From Allomuricauda sp. CP2A (GTDB taxonomy: Bacteria > Bacteroidota > Bacteroidia > Flavobacteriales > Flavobacteriaceae): 64,000 nt of DNA. Positions within the stretch are counted from its first letter, which is position 1; each line of letters opens with the position of its first letter. This document shows, piece by piece, positions 55,215 to 63,848 of this stretch. Under the pieces are notes generated by a model. It searched no databases. It saw only the letters and a list, made by a program, of their open reading frames with translations, and was not told where the DNA came from. The DNA is taken from NCBI RefSeq assembly GCF_001683915.1, contig NZ_LXTT01000020.1:1-64000 (forward strand), written 5' to 3'. The position numbers and the translations under genes are program-made.

Positions 55215-55302
55215 GTCATCCTGAACCTGCCTGGCCGGTAGGCAGGTTCATTTCAGGGTCTTATTTTGTGAGAATGAGATGCCGAAACCAGTTCGGCATG
55301 AC
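55215..55302. repeat. Dispersed repeat D, copy 2
   Basis: This aligns with 45220-45306. It contains AACCTGCC/GGCAGGTT (55224-55248), a perfect eight-base-pair inverted repeat, and ATGCCGAA-ACCAG-TTCGGCAT (55279-55299). Confidence 0.8.
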
Positions 55303-55364
55303 GCTATGACTCAATTGACATTCCGCACATGATGTTGAATCCATATTTTTTGAGTGTTTTTTGG

Positions 55365-55384
55365 ATTCCTGCCTTCGCAGGAAT
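55365..55384. repeat. REP-like hairpin ATTCCTGC-CTTC-GCAGGAAT
   Basis: A perfect eight-base-pair stem with a CTTC tetraloop, flanked by GG and GACA as in the common GTCATTCC...GGAATCC intergenic repeat type. A degenerate counterpart lies near 55072 in the opposite sense. Confidence 0.75.
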
Positions 55385-55399
55385 GACATTTGGACCGAT

Positions 55400-57964
55400 T
55401 TAAAAACTCACCCTAAAACTAACATTGGGCGTAATGCCCAGCGAAACACTTTCTACCGTTTCAATCTGGTTTTCATTGTTGACCCGATAGTATCGGTTAA
55501 GGCTGTTTTTGCGGTTGGTCATGTTCAGTACAGATATTCCTGCATTGGCTTTGATGCCCCGAGTTAAATTAAAACTGTAAATGGCCGAGGCGTCTGCCCT
55601 AAAATATTCGGGAAGGCGACTGCTGTTTGGCGATTCATAATTGATTCGCGCCGGAAAAAAAGTGGTGTCCAAGGCTTCGTCGCCTTCCAAGGGTTGGGTA
55701 TAGGGTTTTCCTGTGCGGTAGTTGATCCCAACACTCAATTTTAGGTTCCTGTAGGTATAGGTGCCCGCAAAAGTGATGGTGTGGCGGATATCCAGATTGT
55801 TGGGAAAGCTGTGCGGCACAATCGAATCGAAGGTATAATCGTTCTTGTTGTAGGCATAGCTCAACCATGTGCTGTAGTGGTCTCCTCTTTTGTTGATGAG
55901 AAATTCGATGCCTTTTACATCATAGCTTCCAATTTCCCCACTAAACTGGTCTTGGTTTTGGAACCCCTGGGTGCTGGTGCTGATACCGTCCACATTTTTG
56001 TAGAAGCCCTCAAGGCCCACATAAAAATTGTTTCGCTCATAATTGATGCCCACCGAACCTTGTTTGCTTTGGGTTACAGGTAGAGTGTCGTCATCGGATA
56101 GAATCCATCTACGTTTTTCAATACCCAGAAAGTTTTGCTCCAAATCAATGACCTGATTGGTGGTCTGGCTCTTAAACTCCCCCAAAACCTCGGCACGTAG
56201 ATAATTGGCCAGTCGAAAATTAAGGTTGATTCGGGGTTCCACCAAAAATGTATTGAAAGTGTCCAGATTTTCTATAAAATTCAGCCGTGCTCCAAATTTG
56301 CCGATAAACTTATTTTGAAAGGATGCATACCCAATTTCGGAATACGGAGCATGGATTCGGATTACCCCTTTTATATCACTGGCAAAGGGTGGCTGGGTAA
56401 CATTGGTGGTGTTTGTTATTCCCGTTTCAATATATTGAAACCCGTTGGTCCATTGCAAATGGTCCGTAAGTTCATATTCGGTATTGAGCTTTACAGCCCT
56501 TTCATCCACACTATTTTTTTGGTTCAATTGCCGTACTTGGTTGAACACACTTTGGCCATCCAAATTGTATTTGGAGTAGTAGACGTTTAAATGGCTGGAA
56601 AATCGATTGGTCCACTGGCTTTGTAGCTGACCCCCAACGGAAAGGTTGGTCTGTTTCAACAAGCTGGTAGTGGTTTCGTTGTCCGTCATGTTATTTTCAA
56701 CGTACCGAAGATTATTGTTCAGGCTAATGGCACTCACCCTGAATTTGTGTGCATCGTTGATGTCATATAACAGTTTTCCCGAGAAGTCATAGAAAAAGAA
56801 GTCCTCATTCCGGGCAATCTCATCTTCCACGGCCACATTGTCCTCATCGGTCACTTCACTGTCCTGAAAGGCCCGGTCAAAAAACTTATTATAGGTGGGC
56901 GTGTTCAAGAAATCGGTAGTGGAGCGCCTTGCTGAGAATTGGAAACCTAGTTTGTCATTCAAAGGAAACTGTCCAAAAACATCCCCACTGATAAAATTGA
57001 ATCCGGCACCGCCTTCAAAACCATCAGCGATATGATTGCTGGTCTCCATTTGGATGACACTGCTTACCCCATCACCAAAGTTGGCCGGGGTTCCGTTTTT
57101 AATCACCGAAATTTTATCCGTTAAATAGGGGTTGAAGGCAGAAATCAACCCAAAAAAGTGCCCGGATTGATACATTTTAATGCCGTTCCAAAGAATGAGG
57201 TTCTGGTCGTTGGTGCCTCCTCTTACATTGATGTCGGATACGGTCTCATCAATACTTTTAATGCCCGGCAACGCTTGAACGGTCTGTAGGATATCGGGCT
57301 CAATGAGTCCGGGAAGAATACCAAACTCCGCTGTGTTCATGGTAATGCTGGCATCAGTTTCCTTGATGAGTCCCGTGGTCAAGAATTTGTATACGATGAC
57401 TTCATCCAATTGCTCATAATGCTGGGCCATAAGTATTTTGGGGCATCCTCCTTGTTGCAACAGATTTTCAACACTGATGTATTTGGTGAGGTAACCCAAG
57501 TACCGAATTTTAAGAGAGGCATCTCTAGGTACATTTGAAAAGGTGAAACTACCATTGACATCAGTAGTTCGGGCATTGTTGGCTCCCAAGACCTCTATGG
57601 TTGCCCCGGGAATGGTGTTTTCCGCAAAATTGTCGAGCACACTTCCGCAGAGGGTCACCAAAGGAAGTTTTGTCAAGGTATAATAGCGGTCGTTGAGTTT
57701 TTCGGTTTCTATTTGAAATTGGGACTCAATATAAGCGAGGATGTCATCCAGTGCCACCAGATTTTTGGGAACGGCAACGGAAATATCTTCCAAATCTTCA
57801 TTGAGATATGAAAATTTGACATCAAAGCGCTCTTCCAAGGTTTTTATATATGGAATAAGATCCATACGGTCTTGCTGTTTTTCTTGGGCATAATTTGAAC
57901 AGAAGAAGAACAGCAAAAAAACCAAAAAGAGGCCAATTTGGCTATTGCGGCGTATTCCCAGCAT
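55400..57964 (-). CDS. TonB-dependent receptor with N-terminal STN signalling domain
   Basis: About 854 residues from MLGIRRNSQIGLFLVFLLFF, whose start lies within the end of the anti-sigma gene. The signal peptide is cut near residue 27 (NYAQ). Next come a secretin/TonB short N-terminal domain (about 35-95, LEERFDVKFSYLNEDLEDIS), a carboxypeptidase-like beta-sandwich (about 100-180), a plug (about 205-310, DINVRGGTNDQNLILWNGIK) and a barrel ending in FRVSF. The STN domain and the neighbouring FecI/FecR genes mark it as a transducing receptor that signals ligand uptake to an ECF sigma factor. The ligand is unknown. Confidence 0.92.
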   Translation of the reverse strand: MLGIRRNSQIGLFLVFLLFFFCSNYAQEKQQDRMDLIPYIKTLEERFDVKFSYLNEDLEDISVAVPKNLVALDDILAYIESQFQIETEKLNDRYYTLTKLPLVTLCGSVLDNFAENTIPGATIEVLGANNARTTDVNGSFTFSNVPRDASLKIRYLGYLTKYISVENLLQQGGCPKILMAQHYEQLDEVIVYKFLTTGLIKETDASITMNTAEFGILPGLIEPDILQTVQALPGIKSIDETVSDINVRGGTNDQNLILWNGIKMYQSGHFFGLISAFNPYLTDKISVIKNGTPANFGDGVSSVIQMETSNHIADGFEGGAGFNFISGDVFGQFPLNDKLGFQFSARRSTTDFLNTPTYNKFFDRAFQDSEVTDEDNVAVEDEIARNEDFFFYDFSGKLLYDINDAHKFRVSAISLNNNLRYVENNMTDNETTTSLLKQTNLSVGGQLQSQWTNRFSSHLNVYYSKYNLDGQSVFNQVRQLNQKNSVDERAVKLNTEYELTDHLQWTNGFQYIETGITNTTNVTQPPFASDIKGVIRIHAPYSEIGYASFQNKFIGKFGARLNFIENLDTFNTFLVEPRINLNFRLANYLRAEVLGEFKSQTTNQVIDLEQNFLGIEKRRWILSDDDTLPVTQSKQGSVGINYERNNFYVGLEGFYKNVDGISTSTQGFQNQDQFSGEIGSYDVKGIEFLINKRGDHYSTWLSYAYNKNDYTFDSIVPHSFPNNLDIRHTITFAGTYTYRNLKLSVGINYRTGKPYTQPLEGDEALDTTFFPARINYESPNSSRLPEYFRADASAIYSFNLTRGIKANAGISVLNMTNRKNSLNRYYRVNNENQIETVESVSLGITPNVSFRVSF

Positions 57965-58856
57965 AGAAAAGTACGTTATCACCCTCAACTTTAAAGTTTG
58001 TGCGAGACGGGGTACTTATACTTTTTAACGCCATATTGAGGTCTGTGTTGCTAAAAGTACCAGTAAAAAGTAAATTGGTGTTTACATTTTCGGTTTTTAC
58101 AGTGATGTTGAACTGTCTTTCCAGCTCATTAAAGACGTATTGAAGGGGAATACGTTCAAAACTACTTTCGTTGTTCATCCAAGTGGGTTGATCACCATTG
58201 GGTTTGGAAGTGTCGATAACTTTTCCATTGATCACCATGAACGAAGTGCCGGCAGGCAATTTGGTTTCTGTGTTGTTATGGGTAACACTGACCAGTCCTT
58301 CATAGCAGGTGACCTCGAAGAAATTCTTTCTATTTTCCACATTGAATTGGGTGCCCAATACGGCCACTGAGCCGTGTTCGGTTTCCACAGTGAATTTTTT
58401 TCCTTTGGCAACTTTGAAGAAGGCTTCTCCCTTAAGGGTTACATTTCGGTTTTTGTTCCAGTTCTTTTTACTGAAGGAGACTTGGGAACCGGCATTGAGG
58501 AAGATTTCGGAATCATCGGGAAGGGTGACTTCGGAGCGTTCGGCAAAATCGGTTGAAACGGACTCGTTTAAAGTATTCAGATAAAAATAGGAACCGGCGA
58601 GCAATACGGCAATAACGGCGGCAACCCGAAGGAATTTTTTGAACGGATTCAATGTAATGACCTTTGGAGCTTGGCCCAAGCGCTCTTCTTTTAGGCGCGC
58701 CAAACTTTGGTCCACATTGAACTCGGGGGCCTCCAAAGTGCTGGAAACCTCCTTGAGCTTTTCAAAAGAAGCATACGCATCGGACTTTTTAAATTCCGCA
58801 AGCTCTTCCTTAGAAAGCTCTCCGCTGAGCCATTTTGCCAAGTAATTTTCCTGCAT
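57942..58856 (-). CDS. FecR-family anti-sigma/sigma regulator
   Basis: A 304-residue inner-membrane protein. The cytosolic N-terminal part (LAKWLSGELSKEELAEFKKS, about 1-70) should bind the sigma factor. One transmembrane helix follows (about 72-90, RVAAVIAVLLAGSYFYL). The periplasmic FecR domain is at about 95-200 (LPDDSEIFLNAGSQVSFSKK) and a DUF4974-like C-terminal domain at about 230-300 contacts the receptor STN. It overlaps the receptor gene by about 23 bases, and the sigma gene lies 215 bases upstream across a tandem-repeat tract. Confidence 0.93.
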   Translation of the reverse strand: MQENYLAKWLSGELSKEELAEFKKSDAYASFEKLKEVSSTLEAPEFNVDQSLARLKEERLGQAPKVITLNPFKKFLRVAAVIAVLLAGSYFYLNTLNESVSTDFAERSEVTLPDDSEIFLNAGSQVSFSKKNWNKNRNVTLKGEAFFKVAKGKKFTVETEHGSVAVLGTQFNVENRKNFFEVTCYEGLVSVTHNNTETKLPAGTSFMVINGKVIDTSKPNGDQPTWMNNESSFERIPLQYVFNELERQFNITVKTENVNTNLLFTGTFSNTDLNMALKSISTPSRTNFKVEGDNVLFYAGNTPQ

Positions 58857-58989
58857 GGTTTCTATGCTTTACTTCCTTATAACAATTACAAAATAAAAAA
58901 CCCTACTTTATTAATTATCAATGTTCAATGAGCAATTAACAATGATGAAAATTAGGGCTTTTTCAACTATCCCATCAACTCTTCAACAT

Positions 58990-59062
58990 TTAACCTTCAC
59001 CTTTCACCTTTCACCTTTCACCTTTCGCCTTCCGTCTTTCATCTCTTGTCTCTCATCTCTCA
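58990..59062. repeat. Tandem TTTCACC heptamers and CATCTCT-type tract between sigma and anti-sigma genes
   Basis: Four TTTCACC units (about 58997-59028) are followed by CTTTCATCTCTTGTCTCTCATCTCTCATC-like variants, given here only as a pattern. On the transcribed (minus) strand this reads as repeated GGTGAAA, between the fecI stop and the fecR start. The number of units could vary by slippage. Confidence 0.65.
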
Positions 59063-59071
59063 TCTTCTTCA

Positions 59072-59572
59072 CTAGATTCCATCAATCTGTTCACGCAAAC
59101 TTTTAAGGGCCAAATGCATCCGTTTTTCAATGGCCTTCACGCTTACCCCTTCCATTTCTGCAATTTCAGCATATTTCTTTCCATCAATTCTATTGAGCAA
59201 AAAGGTAATCCTTTGGTTTTCCGGCAGTGCATTTAAAGCATTGTCCAGTTTTTCCTTGTATTCCTGCTCCTCCATCAAAAACTCCGGTGACAGATTGGAT
59301 GAGTGATCGTCAACACTATTGGCATATTTTAAACGTACTTTTTCGGCCTTGATCACATTAAGGTACAAATTGTTGGCAACGGTGTACACAAACGACTTGG
59401 CCTTTTCCGGACTCACCTTGGCACAGTTTTCCCAAAGCTTTACAAAGGCTTCCTGTACGGCATCATTGGCCTTCTCCTCATTGCCAAACTTGTAATAAAT
59501 GTAGTTAAAAACCGTTTTGGAATGGGCCTTGAATATGGAACTGAAGATGTGATCTTCACATACGTTGCTCAT
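59072..59572 (-). CDS. ECF-type RNA polymerase sigma factor (FecI-like)
   Basis: A 166-residue sigma-70 factor of the extracytoplasmic-function class. Region 2 is at about residues 10-75 (FNYIYYKFGNEEKANDAVQE, AFVKLWENC) and region 4 at about 110-160 (RITFLLNRIDGKKYAEIAEM, EGVSVKAIEKRMHLALKSLR). It heads a sigma, anti-sigma, receptor cassette. An exact -7 box (TATCTTTG, minus strand) sits 22 bases before its start. Confidence 0.94.
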   Translation of the reverse strand: MSNVCEDHIFSSIFKAHSKTVFNYIYYKFGNEEKANDAVQEAFVKLWENCAKVSPEKAKSFVYTVANNLYLNVIKAEKVRLKYANSVDDHSSNLSPEFLMEEQEYKEKLDNALNALPENQRITFLLNRIDGKKYAEIAEMEGVSVKAIEKRMHLALKSLREQIDGI

Positions 59573-59594
59573 GGGAAGGGATTTGTTTCCTCAC

Positions 59595-59602
59595 CAAAGA
59601 TA
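59595..59602 (-). promoter_or_regulatory. Candidate -7 box of the ECF sigma gene
   Basis: Read on the minus strand the sequence is TATCTTTG, matching TANNTTTG, about 22 bases before the ATG. No TTG is found 19-20 bases further upstream. It may belong to an activated or alternative-sigma promoter. Confidence 0.35.
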
Positions 59603-59685
59603 TTTGAAAAAAAATTAAGATTTGGTAGGGTTTTTTTGAACGGAGTTGTTTTAGGATTGAATTGTAACCCCAAAATTCAAATGTT

Positions 59686-61452
59686 ATGAAAAAGTTGATC
59701 AACAACTTATTGTATGCAGGGCTTATTCTTACGGCCCTTAATTTTACCTCTTGCCAAGATGAGTTCGAAGAAGTGGGAGGTACCGATGATCAAGAAACTA
59801 TCCAAGCCAATTCTTCCGTAGCCAAATTGATCAAAGAAACCAGTTCCCATGATGGCTCGTATGACAACATAGTTGACGGAGCCAGCTGCTTTGCCGTTCA
59901 GTTTCCCTATACGGTTGAAGTCAATGGTATTGAGATTACCTTGGATTCCGAAGAAGATTTGCAGGCCATCGAGGACATTTTTGATGAAGTGGATGGCGAT
60001 GATGATATCTTGGAGATTTTCTTTCCGATTACCATTACCCTTTCCGATTTTTCAGAAATCGTAATTGAAAATAAAGAACAATTGATCACTAAGGTCGAGG
60101 CGTGTTTTGAAGGTGATGATGACGATGATATTGAATGTATCGATTTTGTCTACCCTATTACCCTTTTTACTTTTGATGTCAATTTTCAACAATCTGGCCA
60201 AGTAAACATTGAGAGTGATGAACAAATGCGAAGGTTTTTCGGCGAGCTGGATGAAAATGACATCGTCAGCATTGAATTTCCGATAACGCTCAAAAAATAC
60301 GATGGTACAGAAATCATAATAGAGAACAACGCTTCATTGGATATGGCCCTTGGCTATGCAAAAGATGAATGTGATGAAGATGATGATAACGATCACAATG
60401 ATGACGATTTCACCAAAGAACGCTTAGATGCCTATTTGGTAGAGTGCCCATGGGAAGTTCGTGAAATGTATCGCGAAAATGTAAACCAGACCGATCAGTA
60501 CTTGGAGTACCTTATGGTGTTCAATGAAGATGGTAGCGTAACCGTTAATGACCGTATTGGCAATACACTGAACGGTACGTGGAGCACAAGCGCCACAGAC
60601 GCTGGTGTTCTTGTAAACTTGGATTTTGATGTGTTGGTCGATTTTAATATTGAATGGTTGGCCTATGAATTGGATGATAACAAAATCAAGTTTTATAATG
60701 ACAACGGCAACAAGATCATCCTAAAACAACGTTGCGATGTCACCCCTGGTGAAGAACCCGACCCCACTATTTTAAGGGAGATACTTGCCGAGTGTGAGTG
60801 GATCATCAAAAAAGTCAAGAATCAAGGTGAGGAAATCGACAGACTTTTGGGCTATGAGTTCACATTCATGGCAGAAGGTGCGGTACTCTTGAGTAATGGT
60901 GTCAACACTTCAGAAGGCACCTGGGAAATTGGACTCAACAGTCAAATGGTATTGTCCCTGATGATCAACATAGGCGACGAACCCGGTGTTAGTTTTGAGT
61001 GGCCCGTCAGGGAACTAACAGACACAAGACTGAAGTTTGATATTGAAGAAATCGGTTATGAATTGATACTCCTACGAGTCTGTGATGACAGTGCCGATGA
61101 TGGTGATGTTACCGAAATCAGGAATATAATGATGGATGGCCCCTGGAATGTGGCCCTTTACTCGGAAGGTGAAATGGACATGACCTCAGAATTCACTGGA
61201 TTGGATTTCAGTTTCTCCACCATGCACCAAGTAGAAGTTTCCGAATTGGGTAACGTAACTGCTGAAGGTTTGTGGAGAATCCTCAGGGATTCCGAAGAAG
61301 GTCTAAAATTCTACCTCAACTTTGATAGTGCCGGTAGTTTAGGTGAGTTGACCGAAGATTGGAAGATAATGTCGATCACCGCCACTAGAATCGAATTGAA
61401 GGATGAGAGTGGAGATGGCACCCTTGAAACCTTGGTCTTCGAGAAACCTTAA
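59686..61452 (+). CDS. Large acidic lipoprotein built of two kinds of internal repeats
   Basis: A 588-residue protein with lipobox FTSC (Cys 23). Residues 68-232 contain four repeats of about 40 residues with the pattern (I/V)xFP(I/Y)T(I/V/L)...E(I/V)xIE(N/S), separated by Asp-rich linkers such as GDDDDD. Residues about 250-588 hold three modules of about 100 residues that start with (E)CPW/CEW/GPW. Each has a FxxDG-type turn, a GTW motif and a terminal (I/F)xxxR-type strand, like small lipocalin-type sandwiches. The last ends LVFEKP, as does the next gene. It is divergent from the ECF cassette. The Asp runs suggest calcium binding. Function unknown. Confidence 0.85.
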   Translation: MKKLINNLLYAGLILTALNFTSCQDEFEEVGGTDDQETIQANSSVAKLIKETSSHDGSYDNIVDGASCFAVQFPYTVEVNGIEITLDSEEDLQAIEDIFDEVDGDDDILEIFFPITITLSDFSEIVIENKEQLITKVEACFEGDDDDDIECIDFVYPITLFTFDVNFQQSGQVNIESDEQMRRFFGELDENDIVSIEFPITLKKYDGTEIIIENNASLDMALGYAKDECDEDDDNDHNDDDFTKERLDAYLVECPWEVREMYRENVNQTDQYLEYLMVFNEDGSVTVNDRIGNTLNGTWSTSATDAGVLVNLDFDVLVDFNIEWLAYELDDNKIKFYNDNGNKIILKQRCDVTPGEEPDPTILREILAECEWIIKKVKNQGEEIDRLLGYEFTFMAEGAVLLSNGVNTSEGTWEIGLNSQMVLSLMINIGDEPGVSFEWPVRELTDTRLKFDIEEIGYELILLRVCDDSADDGDVTEIRNIMMDGPWNVALYSEGEMDMTSEFTGLDFSFSTMHQVEVSELGNVTAEGLWRILRDSEEGLKFYLNFDSAGSLGELTEDWKIMSITATRIELKDESGDGTLETLVFEKP

Positions 61453-61481
61453 AACTTCAACAAACGAGAACACTATATGTT

Positions 61482-61973
61482 ATGAAAAAGTCAATCTTAA
61501 ATTTTACAGCGATTGCTATGATGTTAATCGCTACAAGCTGTACTGAAGATGATGGGGACAATGGAAAGGTGAACAACCTGTCCTCTGCTCAATTAGCTGA
61601 ACTTAAATCCATTACGGAAGAAGGTTCATGGGTTATTTCGTATTTTTTTGATACGGACAAAGAGGAGACCTCCCATTTTAATGGGTACACGTTTACCTTC
61701 AATTCAAATGGCACACTTTCTGCTACCAACGGAACAAATGAGGTCAACGGAACATGGTCAATAACTGATTCGGACAGTAATGATGATAGTGATGATGACA
61801 GTGACGATGACAGTAGCGATGTAGATTTTAATATATCATTTACAGCACCTGCTGATTTTGAGGATTTGAGTGATGATTGGGATATTGTAAAATACTCAAC
61901 CATTCGGATAGAACTCATCGACGTCAGCGGAGGAAATGGAGGTACGGATAACCTCGTATTCGAGAAACCATAA
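61482..61973 (+). CDS. Small acidic lipoprotein with one lipocalin-like module
   Basis: A 163-residue protein with lipobox ATSC (Cys 20). The single module resembles the C-terminal modules of the preceding lipoprotein: SWVISYFFDTDKEE, YTFTFNSNGTLSATNGTNEV, NGTWSITDS and the identical ending LVFEKP. A Ser/Asp run (DDSDDDSDDDSSD) interrupts it at about 104-118. It lies 29 bases after the larger gene and before a terminator, so the two form one transcript. The run is made of GATGATAG-like DNA and may vary in length. Function unknown. Confidence 0.83.
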   Translation: MKKSILNFTAIAMMLIATSCTEDDGDNGKVNNLSSAQLAELKSITEEGSWVISYFFDTDKEETSHFNGYTFTFNSNGTLSATNGTNEVNGTWSITDSDSNDDSDDDSDDDSSDVDFNISFTAPADFEDLSDDWDIVKYSTIRIELIDVSGGNGGTDNLVFEKP

Positions 61974-62002
61974 CAAATTTTCCCCAATCTTTTTGATTTG
62001 AG

Positions 62003-62033
62003 AAGGACGGCTCTCCCCAAAGCCGTCCTTTTC
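62003..62033 (+). terminator. Rho-independent terminator after the acidic lipoprotein operon
   Basis: GGACGGCT pairs with AGCCGTCC over an eight-base loop, extended by two A-T pairs and followed by T residues. It begins about 30 bases after the stop codon. Confidence 0.88.
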
Positions 62034-62047
62034 TTTGTTATTATTCT

Positions 62048-62055
62048 TAACTTTG
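62048..62055 (+). promoter_or_regulatory. Candidate -7 box of the ffh promoter
   Basis: TAACTTTG matches TANNTTTG exactly, 26 bases before the ffh ATG and directly after a terminator. A properly spaced -33 TTG is not present; the nearest TTG is only 10 bases away. Confidence 0.4.
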
Positions 62056-62081
62056 TCCTCCTTTTAAAATAAAGAGCACCT

Positions 62082-63410
62082 ATGTTCGATAATTTAAGCG
62101 AAAAACTGGATAAGGCACTCCACTCCCTCAAAGGGCATGGACAGATTACGGAGATCAATGTTGCGGAAACCCTCAAAGAAGTCCGGAGAGCGTTACTGGA
62201 TGCCGATGTCAACTTTAAGATAGCCAAGGAATTTACCAATACAGTAAAGGAAAAGGCACTGGGGCAGAACGTATTGACCACCTTGCAGCCGGGCCAGCTT
62301 ATGGTCAAGATTGTAAAGGATGAGTTGACGGAACTCATGGGGGGCGAAACAGAAGGCATAGACCTTTCCGGAAACCCCTCGGTGATTTTGATGTCCGGTC
62401 TTCAAGGTTCTGGTAAAACCACCTTCTCTGGAAAATTGGCCAATTTCCTTAAAAATAAAAAGAGCAAAAAGCCCCTTTTGGTGGCTTGCGATGTATACCG
62501 TCCCGCGGCCATTGACCAATTGCATATCGTTGGAGAGCAAATAGGTGTAGAGGTTTACTCGGACAGGGAGAACAACGACCCTGTCGCCATAGCCAAGGCA
62601 GGGATCAAACATGCAAAAAGCTTGGGAAGCAATGTGGTGATCATCGATACCGCAGGTCGGTTGGCCGTGGATGAGCAGATGATGACCGAAATTGCCAATA
62701 TTCACAAGGCAATTCAACCTCAGGAAACCCTTTTCGTGGTCGATGCCATGACAGGACAAGATGCTGTAAACACCGCAAAGTCCTTCAACGATGTCCTTAA
62801 TTTTGATGGGGTCATACTCACCAAATTGGACGGTGATACCCGAGGTGGTGCGGCCATTTCCATTAAATCTGTGGTGGACAAGCCCATTAAATTCATCGGT
62901 ACCGGTGAAAAAATGGAGGCCATTGATGTGTTCCATCCCTCTAGGATGGCGGACCGTATTTTGGGTATGGGTGATGTGGTTTCCTTGGTGGAACGTGCCC
63001 AAGAGCAATTTGATGAAGAGCAGGCCCGAAAAATTCAAAAGAAGATCGCCAAGAACAAGTTTGGTTTTGATGACTTCTTGAGCCAAATTCAACAAATCAA
63101 GAAAATGGGGAACATGAAAGACCTCATGGGCATGATTCCCGGTGCTGGAAAAGCGATGAAAGGCTTGGATATTGATGATGATGCCTTTAAACACATTGAG
63201 GCCATCATTCATTCCATGACCCCCGATGAGCGATCTACCCCCTCCAAATTGAACGCGAGCCGTAAAAAACGAATCGCCGCCGGTAGCGGAACTTCCATCC
63301 AAGAAGTGAACCAGCTCTTGAAGCAATTCGACCAAATGAGCAAGATGATGAAGATGATGCAAGGCGGTGGTGGCAAAAAGATGATGCAGATGATGCAGAA
63401 TATGAGATAA
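62082..63410 (+). CDS. ffh: Signal recognition particle protein Ffh (SRP54)
   Basis: A 442-residue GTPase that binds 4.5S RNA and signal sequences and targets nascent membrane proteins to SecY. The N domain is at about 1-90. The G domain has the P loop GLQGSGKT at 106-113, then VACDVYRPAAIDQL, IIDTAGRLAVDEQMM and the LTKLDGDTRGGAA motif. The Met-rich M domain occupies about 325-442 and ends in KMMQMMQNMR. Length and order are standard. Confidence 0.98.
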   Translation: MFDNLSEKLDKALHSLKGHGQITEINVAETLKEVRRALLDADVNFKIAKEFTNTVKEKALGQNVLTTLQPGQLMVKIVKDELTELMGGETEGIDLSGNPSVILMSGLQGSGKTTFSGKLANFLKNKKSKKPLLVACDVYRPAAIDQLHIVGEQIGVEVYSDRENNDPVAIAKAGIKHAKSLGSNVVIIDTAGRLAVDEQMMTEIANIHKAIQPQETLFVVDAMTGQDAVNTAKSFNDVLNFDGVILTKLDGDTRGGAAISIKSVVDKPIKFIGTGEKMEAIDVFHPSRMADRILGMGDVVSLVERAQEQFDEEQARKIQKKIAKNKFGFDDFLSQIQQIKKMGNMKDLMGMIPGAGKAMKGLDIDDDAFKHIEAIIHSMTPDERSTPSKLNASRKKRIAAGSGTSIQEVNQLLKQFDQMSKMMKMMQGGGGKKMMQMMQNMR

Positions 63411-63442
63411 TCCTTTAGTTCAAGGTTCAAAGTTTTTGGTTT

Positions 63443-63838
63443 ATGGCGAAAATAGAAAAGTTTGAAGATTTGGAAATATGGACTTTGGCCAGGAATGTCA
63501 ATAAAGAGATCTTTAATTTAATCACAACATCTAATTTAGCAAAGGATTTTGCTCTTCGGGATCAGATGAATCGAAGTTCCGGTTCTATTATGGATAATAT
63601 TGCCGAAGGTTTCGAAAGGAATGGAAATAGGGAGTTTATTCAATTTTTAAGTATTTCCAAGGCCTCTTGCGGGGAATTAAGATCTCAACTTTATCGTTGC
63701 TTGGATCGAGAGTATATTGAAAAAAGTCAATATGAAGATATTCTTGGCCAGCTAGTCACTATAAGTAAAAAAATCAGTGTATTTATTTCATATTTAATTT
63801 CTTCAGACAAAAAAGGTATGAAATACAAAAAACCTTGA
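63443..63838 (+). CDS. Four-helix-bundle protein (23S rRNA intervening-sequence protein family)
   Basis: A 131-residue all-helical protein of the family first noted inside intervening sequences of 23S rRNA genes. The signature segments are LEIWTLARNVNKEIFNLITT, DQMNRSSGSIMDNIAEGFER and FIQFLSISKASCGELRSQLY. Members are common and dispersed in Bacteroidota genomes, and their role is not established. Here it sits between ffh and folD, away from any rRNA gene. Confidence 0.92.
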   Translation: MAKIEKFEDLEIWTLARNVNKEIFNLITTSNLAKDFALRDQMNRSSGSIMDNIAEGFERNGNREFIQFLSISKASCGELRSQLYRCLDREYIEKSQYEDILGQLVTISKKISVFISYLISSDKKGMKYKKP

Positions 63839-63848
63839 ACCATTAACC

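Larger units (their letters stand above)
55041..55399. repeat. Repeat-filled region between argS and the TonB receptor gene
   Basis: These 359 bases are mainly dispersed repeats. A GTCATTCCAGCGTAAGTAGG segment lies near 55072, repeat D copy 2 at 55215-55302 and a hairpin at 55365-55384. No gene is evident. The hairpin lies just downstream of the minus-strand receptor gene and may aid its termination. Confidence 0.8.

Noticed and set aside
44794-55399. Possibility that the repeated palindromes are a CRISPR array
   Set aside because: Copies are kilobases apart, of different families and without regular spacers, and no cas gene is present.
62193-63362. A 389-codon open frame antisense to ffh
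   Set aside because: It mirrors the codon pattern of ffh, is His/Leu-rich without any family motif, and ffh is certain.
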